Of a DNA stretch of 64,000 nucleotides, positions 1 to 11,210 are shown piece by piece. Each line of letters opens with the position of its first letter. Positions within the stretch are counted from its first letter, which is position 1. Position numbers and translations under genes: made by a program. Under the pieces are notes generated by a model. The model was given only the letters and a program-made list of their open reading frames with translations. It was not told the origin of the DNA and did no database searches. The stretch spans positions 310,001 to 374,000 of the forward strand of contig NW_027478854.1 in the NCBI RefSeq assembly GCF_051014685.1, read 5' to 3'. The stretch is from Ptiloglossa arizonensis. Its lineage: Eukaryota; Arthropoda; Insecta; Hymenoptera; Colletidae.

Positions 1-5
1 AAGTC

Positions 6-22
6 GCCCGATTACAACGGTA
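6..22 (-). other. CENP-B-box-like 17-mer (weak)
   Basis: Read on the minus strand, this segment spans the end of one unit and the start of the next. Compared with the core of the CENP-B box (NTTCGNNNNANNCGGGN), it keeps the last G of TTCG, the C before it, the middle A and all of CGGG: seven of nine core bases. Both thymines of TTCG are lost (ACCG here). The position recurs in each unit, but CGGG is frequently altered (CACCCG keeps it; GCCCAATT and GCAAAATT lose it). Binding by a CENP-B-like protein is speculative. Confidence 0.2.
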
Positions 23-184
23 TGCGTACTTTTCCCCTAGGCCGTTCTAGTTATTCATTTCGAGCATCAGAACTGCGAAAATGTTGAGTTTCTCAAGCGT
101 GTCTTACCTACAAACTGCCATATCTCGCGAACGGATTGACCAATCCGCAAAATTTCTGTTGCATCTGAAAGTAGAAACTCGCCC
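10..184 (+). repeat. First complete satellite unit (reference unit)
   Basis: This is the first full 175-bp unit and is useful for numbering. It belongs to the variant class with TTATTCATTT (CpG to CpA), AAAATGTT, AAGCGTGTCTTACCTAC and an intact CCAAT dyad. The next unit (185-359) is of the partner class: GTTCTGGTTATTCG, CTGTGAAAATTTT and AACCGTTTCTTACCTCC. The choice of start is arbitrary because the array has no natural boundary here. Confidence 0.95.
132..147. other. CCAAT-containing dyad, first of the array
   Basis: CGGATTG-AC-CAATCCG has two 7-bp perfectly complementary arms around a 2-bp centre, and recurs in most units at unit positions 123-138. It includes CCAAT preceded by GA, the core recognised by NF-Y in eukaryotes. 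Common variants are GACTAAT, GACCAGT, GACAAAT, GTCTAAT and GGCCAAT. The first two would still allow a G-U pair in RNA. Function is unknown. Confidence 0.8.
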
Positions 185-252
185 GATTACAACGGTATGC
201 GTACTTTTCCCCTAGGCCGTTCTGGTTATTCGTTTCGAGCATCAGAACTGTG

Positions 253-260
253 AAAATTTT
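253..260. other. AAAATTTT A-tract palindrome
   Basis: This self-complementary 8-mer lies at unit positions 69-76 in roughly the half of units that carry TTTT; the others have AAAATGTT. A second tract, AAAATTT, lies at unit positions 140-146. AnTn tracts are intrinsically bent and are common in nucleosome-sized satellites. The T/G choice at position 74 is one of the best markers of unit class. Confidence 0.7.
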
Positions 261-709
261 GAGTTTCTCAACCGTTTCTTACCTCCAAACTGCCATATCG
301 CGCGAACGGATTGACCAATCCGCAAAATTTCTGTTGCATCTGAAAGTAGAAAGTCGCCCGATTACAACGGTATGCGTACTTTTCCCCTAGGCCGTTCTAG
401 TTATTCATTTCGAGCATCAGAACTGCGAAAATGTTGAGTTTCTCAAGCGTGTCTTACCTACAAACTGCCATATCTCGCGAACGGATTGACCAATCCGCAA
501 AATTTCTGTTGCATCTGAAAGTAGAAACTCGCCCGATTACAACGGTATGCGTACTTTTCCCCTAGGCCGTTCTGGTTATTCGTTTCGAGCATCAGAACTG
601 TGAAAATTTTGAGTTTCTCAACCGTTTCTTACCTCCAAACTGCCATATCTCGCGAACGGATTGACCAATCCGCAAAATTTCTGTTGCATCTGAAAGTAGA
701 AAGTCGTCC

Positions 710-2635
710 GATTACTACGGTATGCGTACTTTTCCCCTAGTCCGTTCTAGTTATTCATTTCGAGCATCAGAACTGCGAAAATTTTGAGTTTCTCAAGCGT
801 TTCTTACCTCCAAACTGCCATATCTCGCGAACGGATTGACCAATCCGCAAAATTTCTGTTGCATCTGAAAGTAGAAACTCGCCCGATTACAACGGTATGC
901 GTACTTTTCCCCTAGGCCGTTCTGGTTATTCGTTTCGAGCATGAGAACTGTGAAAATTTTGAGTTTCTCAACCGTTTCTTACCTCCAAACTGCCATATCT
1001 CGCGAACGGATTGACCAATCCGCAAAATTTCTGTTGCATCTGAAAGTAGAAAGTCGCCCGATTACAACGGTATGCGTACTTTTCCCCTAGGCCGTTCTAG
1101 TTATTCGTTTCGAGCATCAGAACTTTGAAAATGTTGAGTTTCTCAAGCGTTTCTTACCTACAAACTGCCATATCTCGCGAAAGGATTGACCAATCCGCAA
1201 AATTTCTATTGCATCTGAAAGTAGAAACTCGACCGATTACAACGGTATGCGTACTTTTCCCCTAGACCGTTCTAGTTATGCTTGTCGAGCATCAGAACTG
1301 CGAAAATTTTGAGTTTCTCAAGCGTTTCTTACCTCCAAACTGCCATATCTCGCGAACGGATTGACTAATCCGCAAAATTTCTGTTGCATCTGAAAGTAGA
1401 AACTCACCCGATTACAACGGTATGCGTACTTTTCCCCTAGGCCGTTCTAGTTATTCGTTTCGAGCATCAGAACTGCGAAAATTTTGAGTTTCTCAAGCGT
1501 TTCTTACCTCCAAACTGCCATATCTCGCGAACGGATTGACCAGTCCGCAAAATTTCTGTTGCATCTGAAAGTAGAAACTCGCCCGATTTCAACGGTATGC
1601 GTACTTTTCCCCTAGTCCGTTCTAGTTATTCGTTTCGAGCATCAGAACTGCGAAAATTTTGAGTTTCTCAAGCGTTTCTTACCTCCAAACTGCCATATCT
1701 CGCGAACGGATTGACCAATCCGCAAAATTTCTGTTGCATCTGAAAGTAGAAACTCGCCCGATTACAACGGTGTGCGTACTTTTCCCCTAGTCCGTTCTAG
1801 TTATTCGTTTCGAGCATCAGAACTGCGAAAATTTTGAGTTTCTCAAGCGTTTCTTACTTCCAAACTGCCATATCTCGCGAACGGATTGACCAATCCGCAA
1901 AAATTTCTGTTGCATCTGAAAGTAGAAACTCGCCCGATTGCAACGCTATGCGTACTTTTCCCCTAGGCCGTTCTAGTTAATCGTTTCGAGCATCAGAACT
2001 GCGAAAATTTTGAGTTTCTCAAGCGCTTCTTACTTCCAAACTGCCATATCTCGCGAACGGATTGACCAATCCGCAAAATTTCTGATGCATCTGAAAGTAG
2101 AAACTCGCCCGATTACAACGGTATGCGTACTTTTCCCCTAGGCCGCTCTAGTTATTCGTTTCGAGTATCAGAACTGCGAAAATGTTGTGTTTCTCAAGTG
2201 TTTCATACTTCCAAACTGCCATATCTCGCGAACGGATTGACCAATCCGCAAAATTTCTATTGCATCTGAAAGTAGAAACTCGCCCGATTACAACGGTATG
2301 CGTACTTTTCCCCTAGGCCGTTCTAGTTATTCGTTTCGAGCATCAGAACTGCGACAATGTTGAGTTTCTCAAGCGTTTCTTACCTACAAACTGCCATATC
2401 TCGCGAACGGATTGACCAATCCGCAAAATTTCTGTTGCATCTGAAAGTAGAAACTCGCCCGATTACAACGGTATGCGTACTTTTCCCCTAGACCGTTCTA
2501 GTTATGCTTGTCGAGCATCAGAACTGCGAAAATTTTGAGTTTCTCAAGCGTTTCTTACCTCCAAACTGCCATATCTCGCGAACGGATTGACAAATCCGCA
2601 AAATTTCTGTTGCATCTGAAAGTAGAAGCTCGCCC
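710..2635 (+). repeat. Eleven mixed satellite units
   Basis: No tandem higher-order period is evident. Rare markers in order are GATTACTACGG (710), ATGAGAACTGTG (941), ACTTTGAAAATG (1,122), GATTTCAACGG (1,586), a +1 A-run (about 1,897), GATTGCAACGCTATG (1,938), GTTAATCG (1,975), CTGATGCAT (2,082) and GCGACAATG (2,352). The same order recurs at 36,412-38,337 with an offset of 35,702. Confidence 0.85.
1894..1905 (+). repeat. Length-variant unit, +1 A
   Basis: The A-run after the dyad reads CGCAAAAATTTC instead of CGCAAAATTTC, making a 176-bp unit. The same variant with the same neighbours occurs at 37,600-37,608, which marks the two regions as copies. Confidence 0.9.
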
Positions 2636-5085
2636 GATTGCAACGGTATGCGTACTTTTCCCCTAGGCCGTTCTGGTTATTCGTTTCGAACATCAGAACT
2701 GTGAAAATTTTGAGTTTCTCAACCGTTTCTTACATCCAAACTGCCATATCTCGCGAACGGATTGACCAATCCGCAAAATTTCTGTTGCATCTGAAAGTAC
2801 AAACTCGCCCGATTACAACGGTGTGCGTACTTTTCCCCTAGGCCGTTCTAGTTATTCGTTTCGAGCATCAGAACTGCGAAAGTTTTGAGTTTCTCAAGCG
2901 TTTCTTACCTCCAAACTGCCATATCTCGCGAACGGATTGACCAATCCGCAAAATTTCTGTTGCATCTGAAAGTAGAAACTCGCCCGATTACAACGGTATG
3001 CGTACTTTTCCCCTAGGCCGTTCTGGTTATTCGTTTCGAGCATCAGAACTGTGAAAATTTTGAGTTTCTCAACCGTTTCTTACCTCCAAACTGCCATATC
3101 TCGCGAACGGATGGACCAATCCGCAAAATTTCTGTTGCATCTGAAAGTAGAAAGTCGCCCGATTACAACGGTATGCGTACTTTTCCCCTAGCCCGTTCTA
3201 GTTATTCATTTCGAGCATCAGAACTGCGAAAATTTTGAGTTTCTCAAGCGTTTCTTACGTCCAAACTGCCATATCTCGCGAACGGATTGACCAATCCTCA
3301 AAATTTCTGTTGCATCTGAAAGTAGAAACTCGCCCGATTGCAACGGTATGCGTACTTTTCCCCTAGGCCGTTCTGGTTATTCGTTTCGAACATCAGAACT
3401 GTGAAAATTTTGAGTTTCTCAACCGTTTCTTACCTCCAAACTGCCATATCTCGCGAACGGATTGACCAATCCGCAAAATTTCTGTTGCATCTGAAAGTAC
3501 AAACTCGCCCGATTACAACGGTGTGCGTACTTTTCCCCTAGGCCGTTCTAGTTATTCGTTTCGAGCATCAGAACTGCGAAAATGTTGAGTTTCTCAAGCG
3601 TTTCTTACCTACAAACTGCCATATCTCGCGAACGGATTGACCAATCCGCAAAATTTCTGTTGCTTCTGAAAGTAGAAACTCGCCCGATTACAACGGTATG
3701 CGTACTTTTCCCCTAGGCCGTTCTGGTTATTCGTTTCGAGCATCAGAACTGTGAAAATTTTGAGTTTCTCAACCGTTTCTTACCTCCAAACTGCCATATC
3801 TCGCGAACGGATTGACCAATCCGCAAAATTTCTGTTGCATCTGAAAGTAGAAAGTCGCCCGATTACAACGGTATGCGTACTTTTCCCCTAGCCCGTTCTA
3901 GTTATTCGTTTCGAGCATCAGAACTTTGAAAATGTTGAGTTTCTCATGCGTTTCTTACCTACAAACTGCCATATCTCGCGAACGGATTGACTAATCCGCA
4001 AAATTTCTGTTGCATCTGAAAGTAGAAACTCACCCGATTACAACGGTATGCGTACTTTTCCCCTAGGCCGTTCTAGTTATTCGTTTCGAGCATCAGAACT
4101 GCGAAAATTTTGAGTTTCTCAAGCGTTTCTTACCTCCAAACTGCCATATCTCGCGAACGGATTGACCAATCCGCAAAATTTCTGTTGCATCTGAAAGTAC
4201 AAACTCTCCCGATTACAACGGTGTGCGTACTTTTCCCCTAGGCCGTTCTAGTTATTCGTTTCGAGCATCAGAACTGCGAAAATGTTGAGTTTCTCAAGCG
4301 TTTCTTACCTACAAACTGCCATATCTCGCGAACGGATTGACCAATCCGCAAAATTTCTGTTGCTTCTGAAAGTAGAAACTCGCCCGATTACAACGGTATG
4401 CGTACTTTTCCCCTAGGCCGTTCTGGTTATTCGTTTCGAGCATCAGAACTGTGAAAATTTTGAGTTTCTCAACCGTTTCTTACCTCTAAACTGCCATATC
4501 TCGCGAACGGATTGACCAATCCGCAAAATTTCTGTTGCATCTGAAAGTAGAAAGTCGCCCGATTACAACGGTATGCGTACTTTTCCCCTAGCCCGTTCTA
4601 GTTATTCGTTTCGAGCATCAGAACTTTGAAAATGTTGAGTTTCTCAAGCGTTTCTTACCTACAAACTGCCATATCTCGCGAACGGATTGACCAGTCCGCA
4701 AAATATCTGTTGCATCTGAAAGTAGAAACTCGCCCGATTACAACGGTATGCGTACTTTTCCCCTAGTCCGTCCTAGTTATTCGTTTCGAGCATCAGAACT
4801 GCGAAAATTTTGAGTTTCTCAAGCGTTTCTTACCTCCAAACTGCCATATCTCGCGAACGGATTGACCAATCCGCAAAATTTCTGTTGCATCTGAAAGTAG
4901 AAAGTCGCCCGATTACAACGGTATGCGTACTTTTCCCCTAGGCCGTTCTAGTTATTCATTTCGAGCATCAGAACTGCGAAAATGTTGAGTTTCTCAAGCG
5001 TTTCTTACCTCCAAACTGCCATATCTCGCGAACGGATTGACCAATCCGCAAAATTTCTGTTGCATCTGAAAGTAGAAAGTCGCCC
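2636..5085 (+). repeat. Mixed units with a 4-unit (700-bp) periodicity
   Basis: Paired markers lie 700 bp apart: GATTGCAACGG with GAACATCAG (2,636 and 3,336) and TTGCTTCTGAAAG (3,660 and 4,360). AGTCCGTCCTAG (about 4,765) repeats at about 5,465. These 4-unit repeats are less regular than later blocks. The 67-codon open frames at 2,638 and 3,338 come from this duplication and are not genes. Confidence 0.75.
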
Positions 5086-7360
5086 GATTACAACGGTATG
5101 CGTACTTTTCCCCTAGGCCGTTCTAGTTATTCATTTCGAGCATCAGAACTGCGAAAATGTTGAGTTTCTCAAGCGTGTCTTACATACAAACTGCCATATC
5201 TCGCGAACGGATTGACCAATCCGCAAAATTTCTGTTGCATCTGAAAGTAGAAACTCGCCCGATTACAACGGTATGCGTACTTTTCCCCTAGGCCGTTCTG
5301 GTTATTCGTTTCGAGCATCAGAACTGTGCAAATTTTGAGTTTCTCAACCGTTTCTTACCTCCAAACTGCCATATCTCGCGAACGGATTGACCAGTCCGCA
5401 AAATATCTGTTGCATCTGAAAGTAGAAACTCGCCCGATTACAACGGTATGCGTACTTTTCCCCTAGTCCGTCCTAGTTATTCGTTTCGAGCATCAGAACT
5501 GCGAAAATTTTGAGCTTCTCAAGCGTTTCTTACCTCCAAACTGCCATATCTCGCGAACGGATTGACCAATCCGCAAAATTTCTGTTGCATCTGAAAGTAG
5601 AAAGTCGCCCGATTACAACGGTATGCGTACTTTTCCCCTAGGCCGTTCTAGTTATTCATTTCGAGCATCAGAACTGCGAAAATGTTGAGTTTCTCAAGCG
5701 TTTCTTACCTCCAAACTGCCATATCTCGCGAACGGATTGACCAATCCGCAAAATTTCTGTTGCATCTGAAAGTAGAAAGTCGCCCGATTACAACGGTATG
5801 CGTACTTTTCCCCTAGGCCGTTCTAGTTATTCATTTCGAGCATCAGAACTGCGAAAATGTTGAGTTTCTCAAGCGTGTCTTACCTACAAACTGCCATATC
5901 TCGCGAACGGATTGACCAATCCGCAAAATTTCTGTTGCATCTGAAAGTAGAAACTCGCCCGATTACAACGGTATGCGTACTTTTCCCCTAGGCCGTTCTG
6001 GTTATTCGTTTCGAGCATCAGAACTGTGAAAATTTTGAGTTTCTCAACCGTTTCTTACCTCCAAACTGCCATATCTCGCGAACGGATTGACCAATCCGCA
6101 AAATTTCTGTTGCATCTGAAAGTAGAAAGTCGCCCGATTACAACGGTATGCGTACTTTTCCCCTAGGCCGTTCTAGTTATTCATTTCGAGCATCAGAACT
6201 GCGAAAATGTTGAGTTTCTCAAGCGTGTCTTACCTACAAACTGCCATATCTCGCGAACGGATTGACCAATCCGCAAAATTTCTGTTGCATCTGAAAGTAG
6301 AAACTCGCCCGATTACAACGGTATGCGTACTTTTCCCCTAGGCCGTTCTGGTTATTCGTTTCGAGCATCAGAACTGTGAAAATTTTGAGTTTCTCAACCG
6401 TTTCTTACCTCCAAACTGCCATATCTCGCGAACGGATTGACCAATCCCCAAAATTTCTGTTGCATCTGAAAGTAGAAAGTCGCCCGATTACAAGGGTATG
6501 CGTACTTTTCCCCTAGGCCGTTCTAGTTATTCATTTCGAGCATCAGAACTGCGAAAATGTTGAGTTTCTCAAGCGTGTTTTACCTACAAACTGCCATATC
6601 TCGCGAACGGATTGACCAATCCGCAAAATTTCTGTTGCATCTGAAAGTAGAAACTCGCCCGATTACAACGGTATGCGTACTTTTCCCCTAGGCCATTCTG
6701 GTTATTCGTTTCGAGCATCAGAACTGTGAAAATTTTGGGTTTCTCAACCGTTTCTTACCTCCAAACTGCCATATCTCGCGAACGGATTGACCAATCCGCA
6801 AAATTTCTGTTGCATCTGAAAGTAGAAAGTCGCCCGATTACAACGGTATGCGTACTTTTCCCCTAGGCCGTTCTAGTTATTCATTTCGAGCATCAGAACT
6901 GCGAAAATTTTGAGTTTCTCAAGCGTTTCTTACCTCCAAACTGCCATATCTCGCGAACGGATTGACTAATCCGCAAAATTTCTGTTGCATCTGAAAGTAG
7001 AAACTCGCCCGATTACAAGGGTATGCGTACTTTTCCCCTAGGCCGTTCTAGTTATTCGTTTCGAGCATCAGAACTGCGAAAATTTTGAGTTTCTCAAGCG
7101 TTTCTGACCTCCAAACTGCCATATCTCGCGAACGGATTGACCAATCCGCAAAATTTCTGTTGCATCTGAACGTAGAAACTCGCCCGATTACAACGGTATG
7201 CGTACTTTTCCCCTAGTCCGTTCTAGTTATTCGTTTCGAGCATCAGAACTGCGAAAATTTTGAGTTTCTCAAGCGTTTCTTACCTCCAAACTGCCATATC
7301 TCGCGAACGGATTGACCAATCCGCAAAATTTCTGTTGCATCTGAAAGTAGAAACTCGCCC
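5086..7360 (+). repeat. 350-bp dimers followed by mixed units
   Basis: The class-a marker TTATTCATTT recurs at a 350-bp spacing (TTCTAGTTATTCATTT at 5,821, 6,171, 6,521 and 6,871), alternating with class b. Near 5,511 is the rare TGAGCTTCTC, also found at 41,738. From 6,900 the units are mixed, including a TTTCTGACC marker at 7,101 and GAACGTAG at 7,168. Confidence 0.85.
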
Positions 7361-9110
7361 GATTACAACGGTATGCGTACTTTTCCCCTAGGCCGTTCTA
7401 GTTATTCGTTTCGAGCATCAGAACTGCGAAAATGTTGAGTTTCTCAAGCGTTTCTTACCTACAAACTGCCATATCTCGCGAACGGATTGACCAATCCGCA
7501 AAATTTCTGTTGCATCTGAAAGTAGAAACTCGCCCGATTACAACGGTATGCGTACTTTTCCCCTAGACCGTTCTAGTTATGCTTGTCGAGCATCAGAACT
7601 GCGAAAATTTTGAGTTTCTCAAGCGTTTCTTACCTCCAAACTGCCATATCTCGCGAACGGATTGACAAATCCGCAAAATTTCTGTTGCATCTGAAAGTAG
7701 AAACTCGCCCGATTACAACGGTATGCGTACTTTTCCCCTAGACCGTTCTAGTTATGCATGTGGAGCATCAGAACTGCGAAAATTTTGAGTTTCTCAAGCG
7801 TTTCTTACCTCGAAACTGCCATATCTCGCGAACGGATTGACCAATCCGCAAAATTTCTGTTGCATCTGAAAGTAGAAACTCGCCCGATTACAACGGTATG
7901 CGTACTTTTCCCCTAGTCCGTTCTAGTTATTCGTTTCGAGTATCAGAACTGCGAAAATGTTGAGTTTCTCAAGCGTTTCTTACCTCCAAACTGCCATATC
8001 TCGCGAACGGATTGACTAATCCGCAAAATTTCTGTTGCTTCTGAAAGTAGAAACTCACCCGATTACAACGGTATGCGTACTTTTCCCCTAGGCCGTTCTA
8101 GTTATTCGTTTCGAGCATCAGAACTGCGAAAATTTTGAGTTTCTCAAGCGTTTCTTACCTCCAAACTGCCATATCTCGCGAACGGATTGACCAGTCCGCA
8201 AAATTTCTGTTGCATCTGAAAGTAGAAACTCGCCCGATTACAACGGTATGCGTACTTTTCCCCTAGGCCGTTCTAGTTATTCGTTTCGAGCATCAGAACT
8301 GCGAAAATGTTGAGTTTCTCAAGCGTTTCTTACCTACAAACTGCCATATCTCGCGAACGGATTGACCAATCCGCAAAATTTCTGTTGCATCTGAAAGTAG
8401 AAACTCGCCCGATTACAACGGTATGCGTACTTTTCCCCTAGACCGTTCTAGTTATGCTTGTCGAGCATCAGAACTGCGAAAATTTTGAGTTTCTCAAGCG
8501 TTTCTTACCTCCAAACTGCCATATCTCGCGAACGGATTGACAAATCCGCAAAATTTCTGTTGCATCTGAAAGTAGAAACTCGCCCGATTACAACGGTATG
8601 CGTACTTTTCCCCTAGACCGTTCTAGTTATGCATGTCGAGCATCAGAACTGCGAAAATTTTGAGTTTCTCAAGCGTTTCTTACCTCGAAACTGCCATATC
8701 TCGCGAACGGATTGACCAATCCGCAAAATTTCTGTTGCATCTGAAAGTAGAAACTCGCCCGATTACAACGGTATGCGTACTTTTCCCCTAGTCCGTTCTA
8801 GTTATTCGTTTCGAGTATCAGAACTGCGAAAATGTTGAGTTTCTCAAGCGTTTCTTACCTCCAAACTGCCATATCTCGCGAACGGATTGACTAATCCGCA
8901 AAATTTCTGTTGCTTCTGAAAGTAGAAACTCACCCGATTACAACGGTATGCGTACTTTTCCCCTAGGCCGTTCTAGTTATTCGTTTCGAGCATCAGAACT
9001 GCGAAAATTTTGAGTTTCTCAAGCGTTTCTTACCTCCAAACTGCCATATCTCGCGAACGGATTGACCAGTCCGCAAAATTTCTGTTGCATCTGAAAGTAG
9101 AAACTCGCCC
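7361..9110 (+). repeat. 5-unit higher-order repeat, two 875-bp copies
   Basis: Copies are 7,361-8,235 and 8,236-9,110. Unit order is: AAAATGTT with ACCTAC; AGACCG with TATGCTTG and GACAAAT; AGACCG with TATGCATG and CCTCGAAACTG; AGTCCG with GAGTATCAG, GACTAAT and TTGCTTCTG; CACCCG with GACCAGTCC. TATGCATG is at 7,753 and 8,628, exactly 875 apart. One difference is GTGGAGC (first copy) against GTCGAGC (second). Confidence 0.9.
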
Positions 9111-11210
9111 GATTACAACGGTATGCGTACTTTTCCCCTAGTCCGTCCTAGTTATTCGTTTCGAGCATCAGAACTGCGAAAATTTTGAGTTTCTCAAGCG
9201 TTTCTTACCTCCAAACTGCCATGTCTCGCGAACGGTTTGACCAATCCGCAAAATTTCTGTTGCATCTGAAAGTACAAACTCGCCCAATTACAACGGTATG
9301 CGTACTTTTCCCCTAGGCCGTTCTAGTTATTCGTTTCGAGCATCAGAACTGCGAAAATGTTGAGTTTCTCAAGCGTTTCTTACATACAAACTGCCATATC
9401 TCGCGAACGGATTGACCAATCCGCAAAATTTCTGTTGCATCTGAAAGTAGAAACTCGCCCGATTACAACGGTATGCGTACTTTTCCCCTAGGCCGTTCTA
9501 GTTATTCGTTTCGAGCATCAGAACTGCGAAAATTTTGAGTTTCTCAAGCGTTTCTTACTTCCAAACTGCCATATCTCGCGAACGGATTGACCAATCCGCA
9601 AAATTTCTGTTGCATCTGAAAGTAGAAACTCGCCCGATTACAACGGTATGCGTACTTTTCCCCTAGGCCGTTCTAGTTAATCGTTTTGAGCATCAGAACT
9701 GCGAAAATGTTGAGTTTTTGAAGCGTGTCTTACCTACAAACTGCCATATCTCGTGAACGGATTGACCAATCCGCAAAATTTCTGATGCATCTGAAAGTAG
9801 AAACTCGCCCGATTACAACGGTATGCGTACTTTTCCCCTAGGCCGTTCTAGTTATTCGTTTCGAGCATCAGACCTGCGAAAATGTTGAGTTTCTCAAGCG
9901 TTTCTTACCTACAAACTGCCATATCTCGCGAACGGATTGACCAATCCGCAAAATTTCTGTTGCATCTGAAAGTAGAAACTCGCCCGATTACAACGGTATG
10001 CGTACTTTTCCCCTAGACCGTTCTAGTTATGCTTGTCGAGCATCAGAACTGCGAAAATTTTGAGTTTCTCAAGCGTTTCTTACCTCCAAACTGCCATATC
10101 TCGCGAACGGATTGACCAATCCGCAAAATTTCTGTTGCATCTGAAAGTAGAAACTCGCCCGATTACAACGGTATGCGTACTTTTCCCCTAGTCCGTTCTA
10201 GTTATTCGTTTCGAGTATCAGAACTGCGAAAATGTTGAGTTTCTCAAGCGTTTCTTACCTCCAAACTGCCATATCTCGCGAACGGATTGACCAATCCGCA
10301 AAATTTCTGTTGCATCTGAAAGTAGAAACTCGCCCGATTACAACGGTATGCGTACTTTTCCCCTAGTCCGTTCTAGTTATTCGTTTCGAGTATCAGACCT
10401 GCGAAAATGTTGAGTTTCTCAAGCGTTTCTTACCCCCAAACTGCCATATCTCGCGAACGGATTGACTAATCCGCAAAATTTCTGTTGCATCTGAAAGTAG
10501 AAACTCGCCCGATTACAACGGTATGCGTACTTTTCCCCTAGGCCGTTCTAGTTATTCGTTTCGAGCACCAGAACTGCGAAAATTTTGAGTTTCTCAAGCG
10601 TTTCTTACCTCCAAACTGCCATATCTCGCGAACGGATTGACCAGTCCGCAAAATTTCTGTTGCATCTGAAAGTAGAAACTCGCCCGATTACAACGGTATG
10701 CGTGCTTTTCCCCTAGTCCGTCCTAGTTATTCGTTTCGAGCATCAGAACTGCGAAAATGTTGAGTTTCTCAAGCGTTTCTTACCTACAAACTGCCATATC
10801 TCGCGAACGGATTGACCAATCCGCAAAATTTCTGTTGCATCTGAAACTAGAAACTCGCCCGATTACAACGGTATGCGTACTTTTCCCCTAGGCCGTTCTA
10901 GTTATTCGTTTCGAGCATCAGAACTGCGAAAATTTTGAGTTTCTCAAGCGTTTCTTACTTCCAAACTGCCATATCTCGCGAACGGATTGACCAATCCGCA
11001 AAATTTCTGTTGCATCTGAAAGTAGAAACTCGCCCGATTACAACGGTATGCGTACTTTTCCCCTAGGCCGTTCTAGTTATTCGTTTCGAGCATCAGAACT
11101 GCGAAAATGTTGAGTTTCTCAAGCGTTTCTTACCTACAAACTGCCATATCTCGCGAACGGATTGACCAATCCGCAAAATTTCTGTTGCATCTGAAAGTAG
11201 AAACTCGCCC
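9111..11210 (+). repeat. Twelve mixed satellite units
   Basis: No clear tandem higher-order period. Markers include AGTCCGTCCTAG with CATGTCTCGCG (9,140-9,225), GTTTTTGAAGCGTGTC (9,713), TACCCCCAAA (10,431) and GCGTGCTTTT (10,700). The last two recur at 43,333 and 43,602, offset 32,902. Confidence 0.8.

Larger units (their letters stand above)
1..709 (+). repeat. 350-bp dimer repeat, two copies
   Basis: Two unit classes alternate. Class a has TTATTCATTT, AAAATGTT and GTGTCTTACCTAC. Class b has GTTCTGGTTATTCG, CTGTGAAAATTTT and AACCGTTTC. The TTATTCATTT marker is at 51 and 401, a 350-bp period. The same dimer recurs at about 5,815-6,860, 35,740-36,400, 41,330-41,620, 42,040-42,360, 51,990-52,540 and 57,600-58,310. 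Confidence 0.9.

Noticed and set aside
40..62. tRNA-derived (SINE-like) B box around TTCGTTTCGAGCATC
   Set aside because: The B box GTTCGANNC is not matched (an extra T), and no A box lies at the right distance. There is no A-rich tail or target-site duplication.
1..700. CRISPR-like direct repeats
   Set aside because: There are no unique spacers. The entire 175-bp unit repeats, and variation is by point changes shared among blocks.
2082..2096. Hammerhead-ribozyme-like core (CTGATG followed by GAAA) in units with CTGATGCAT
   Set aside because: The core needs CUGAUGA, a paired stem II and then GAAA. Here C replaces the last A, only five bases separate the two parts with no hairpin, and most units read CTGTTGCAT.
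2638..2841. 67-codon open frames at 2,638, 3,338 and 39,390
   Set aside because: They are the same stretch of satellite crossing a unit boundary. As 175 is not a multiple of 3, each unit is read in a new frame and stops soon follow. The three copies reflect block duplication, not coding selection.
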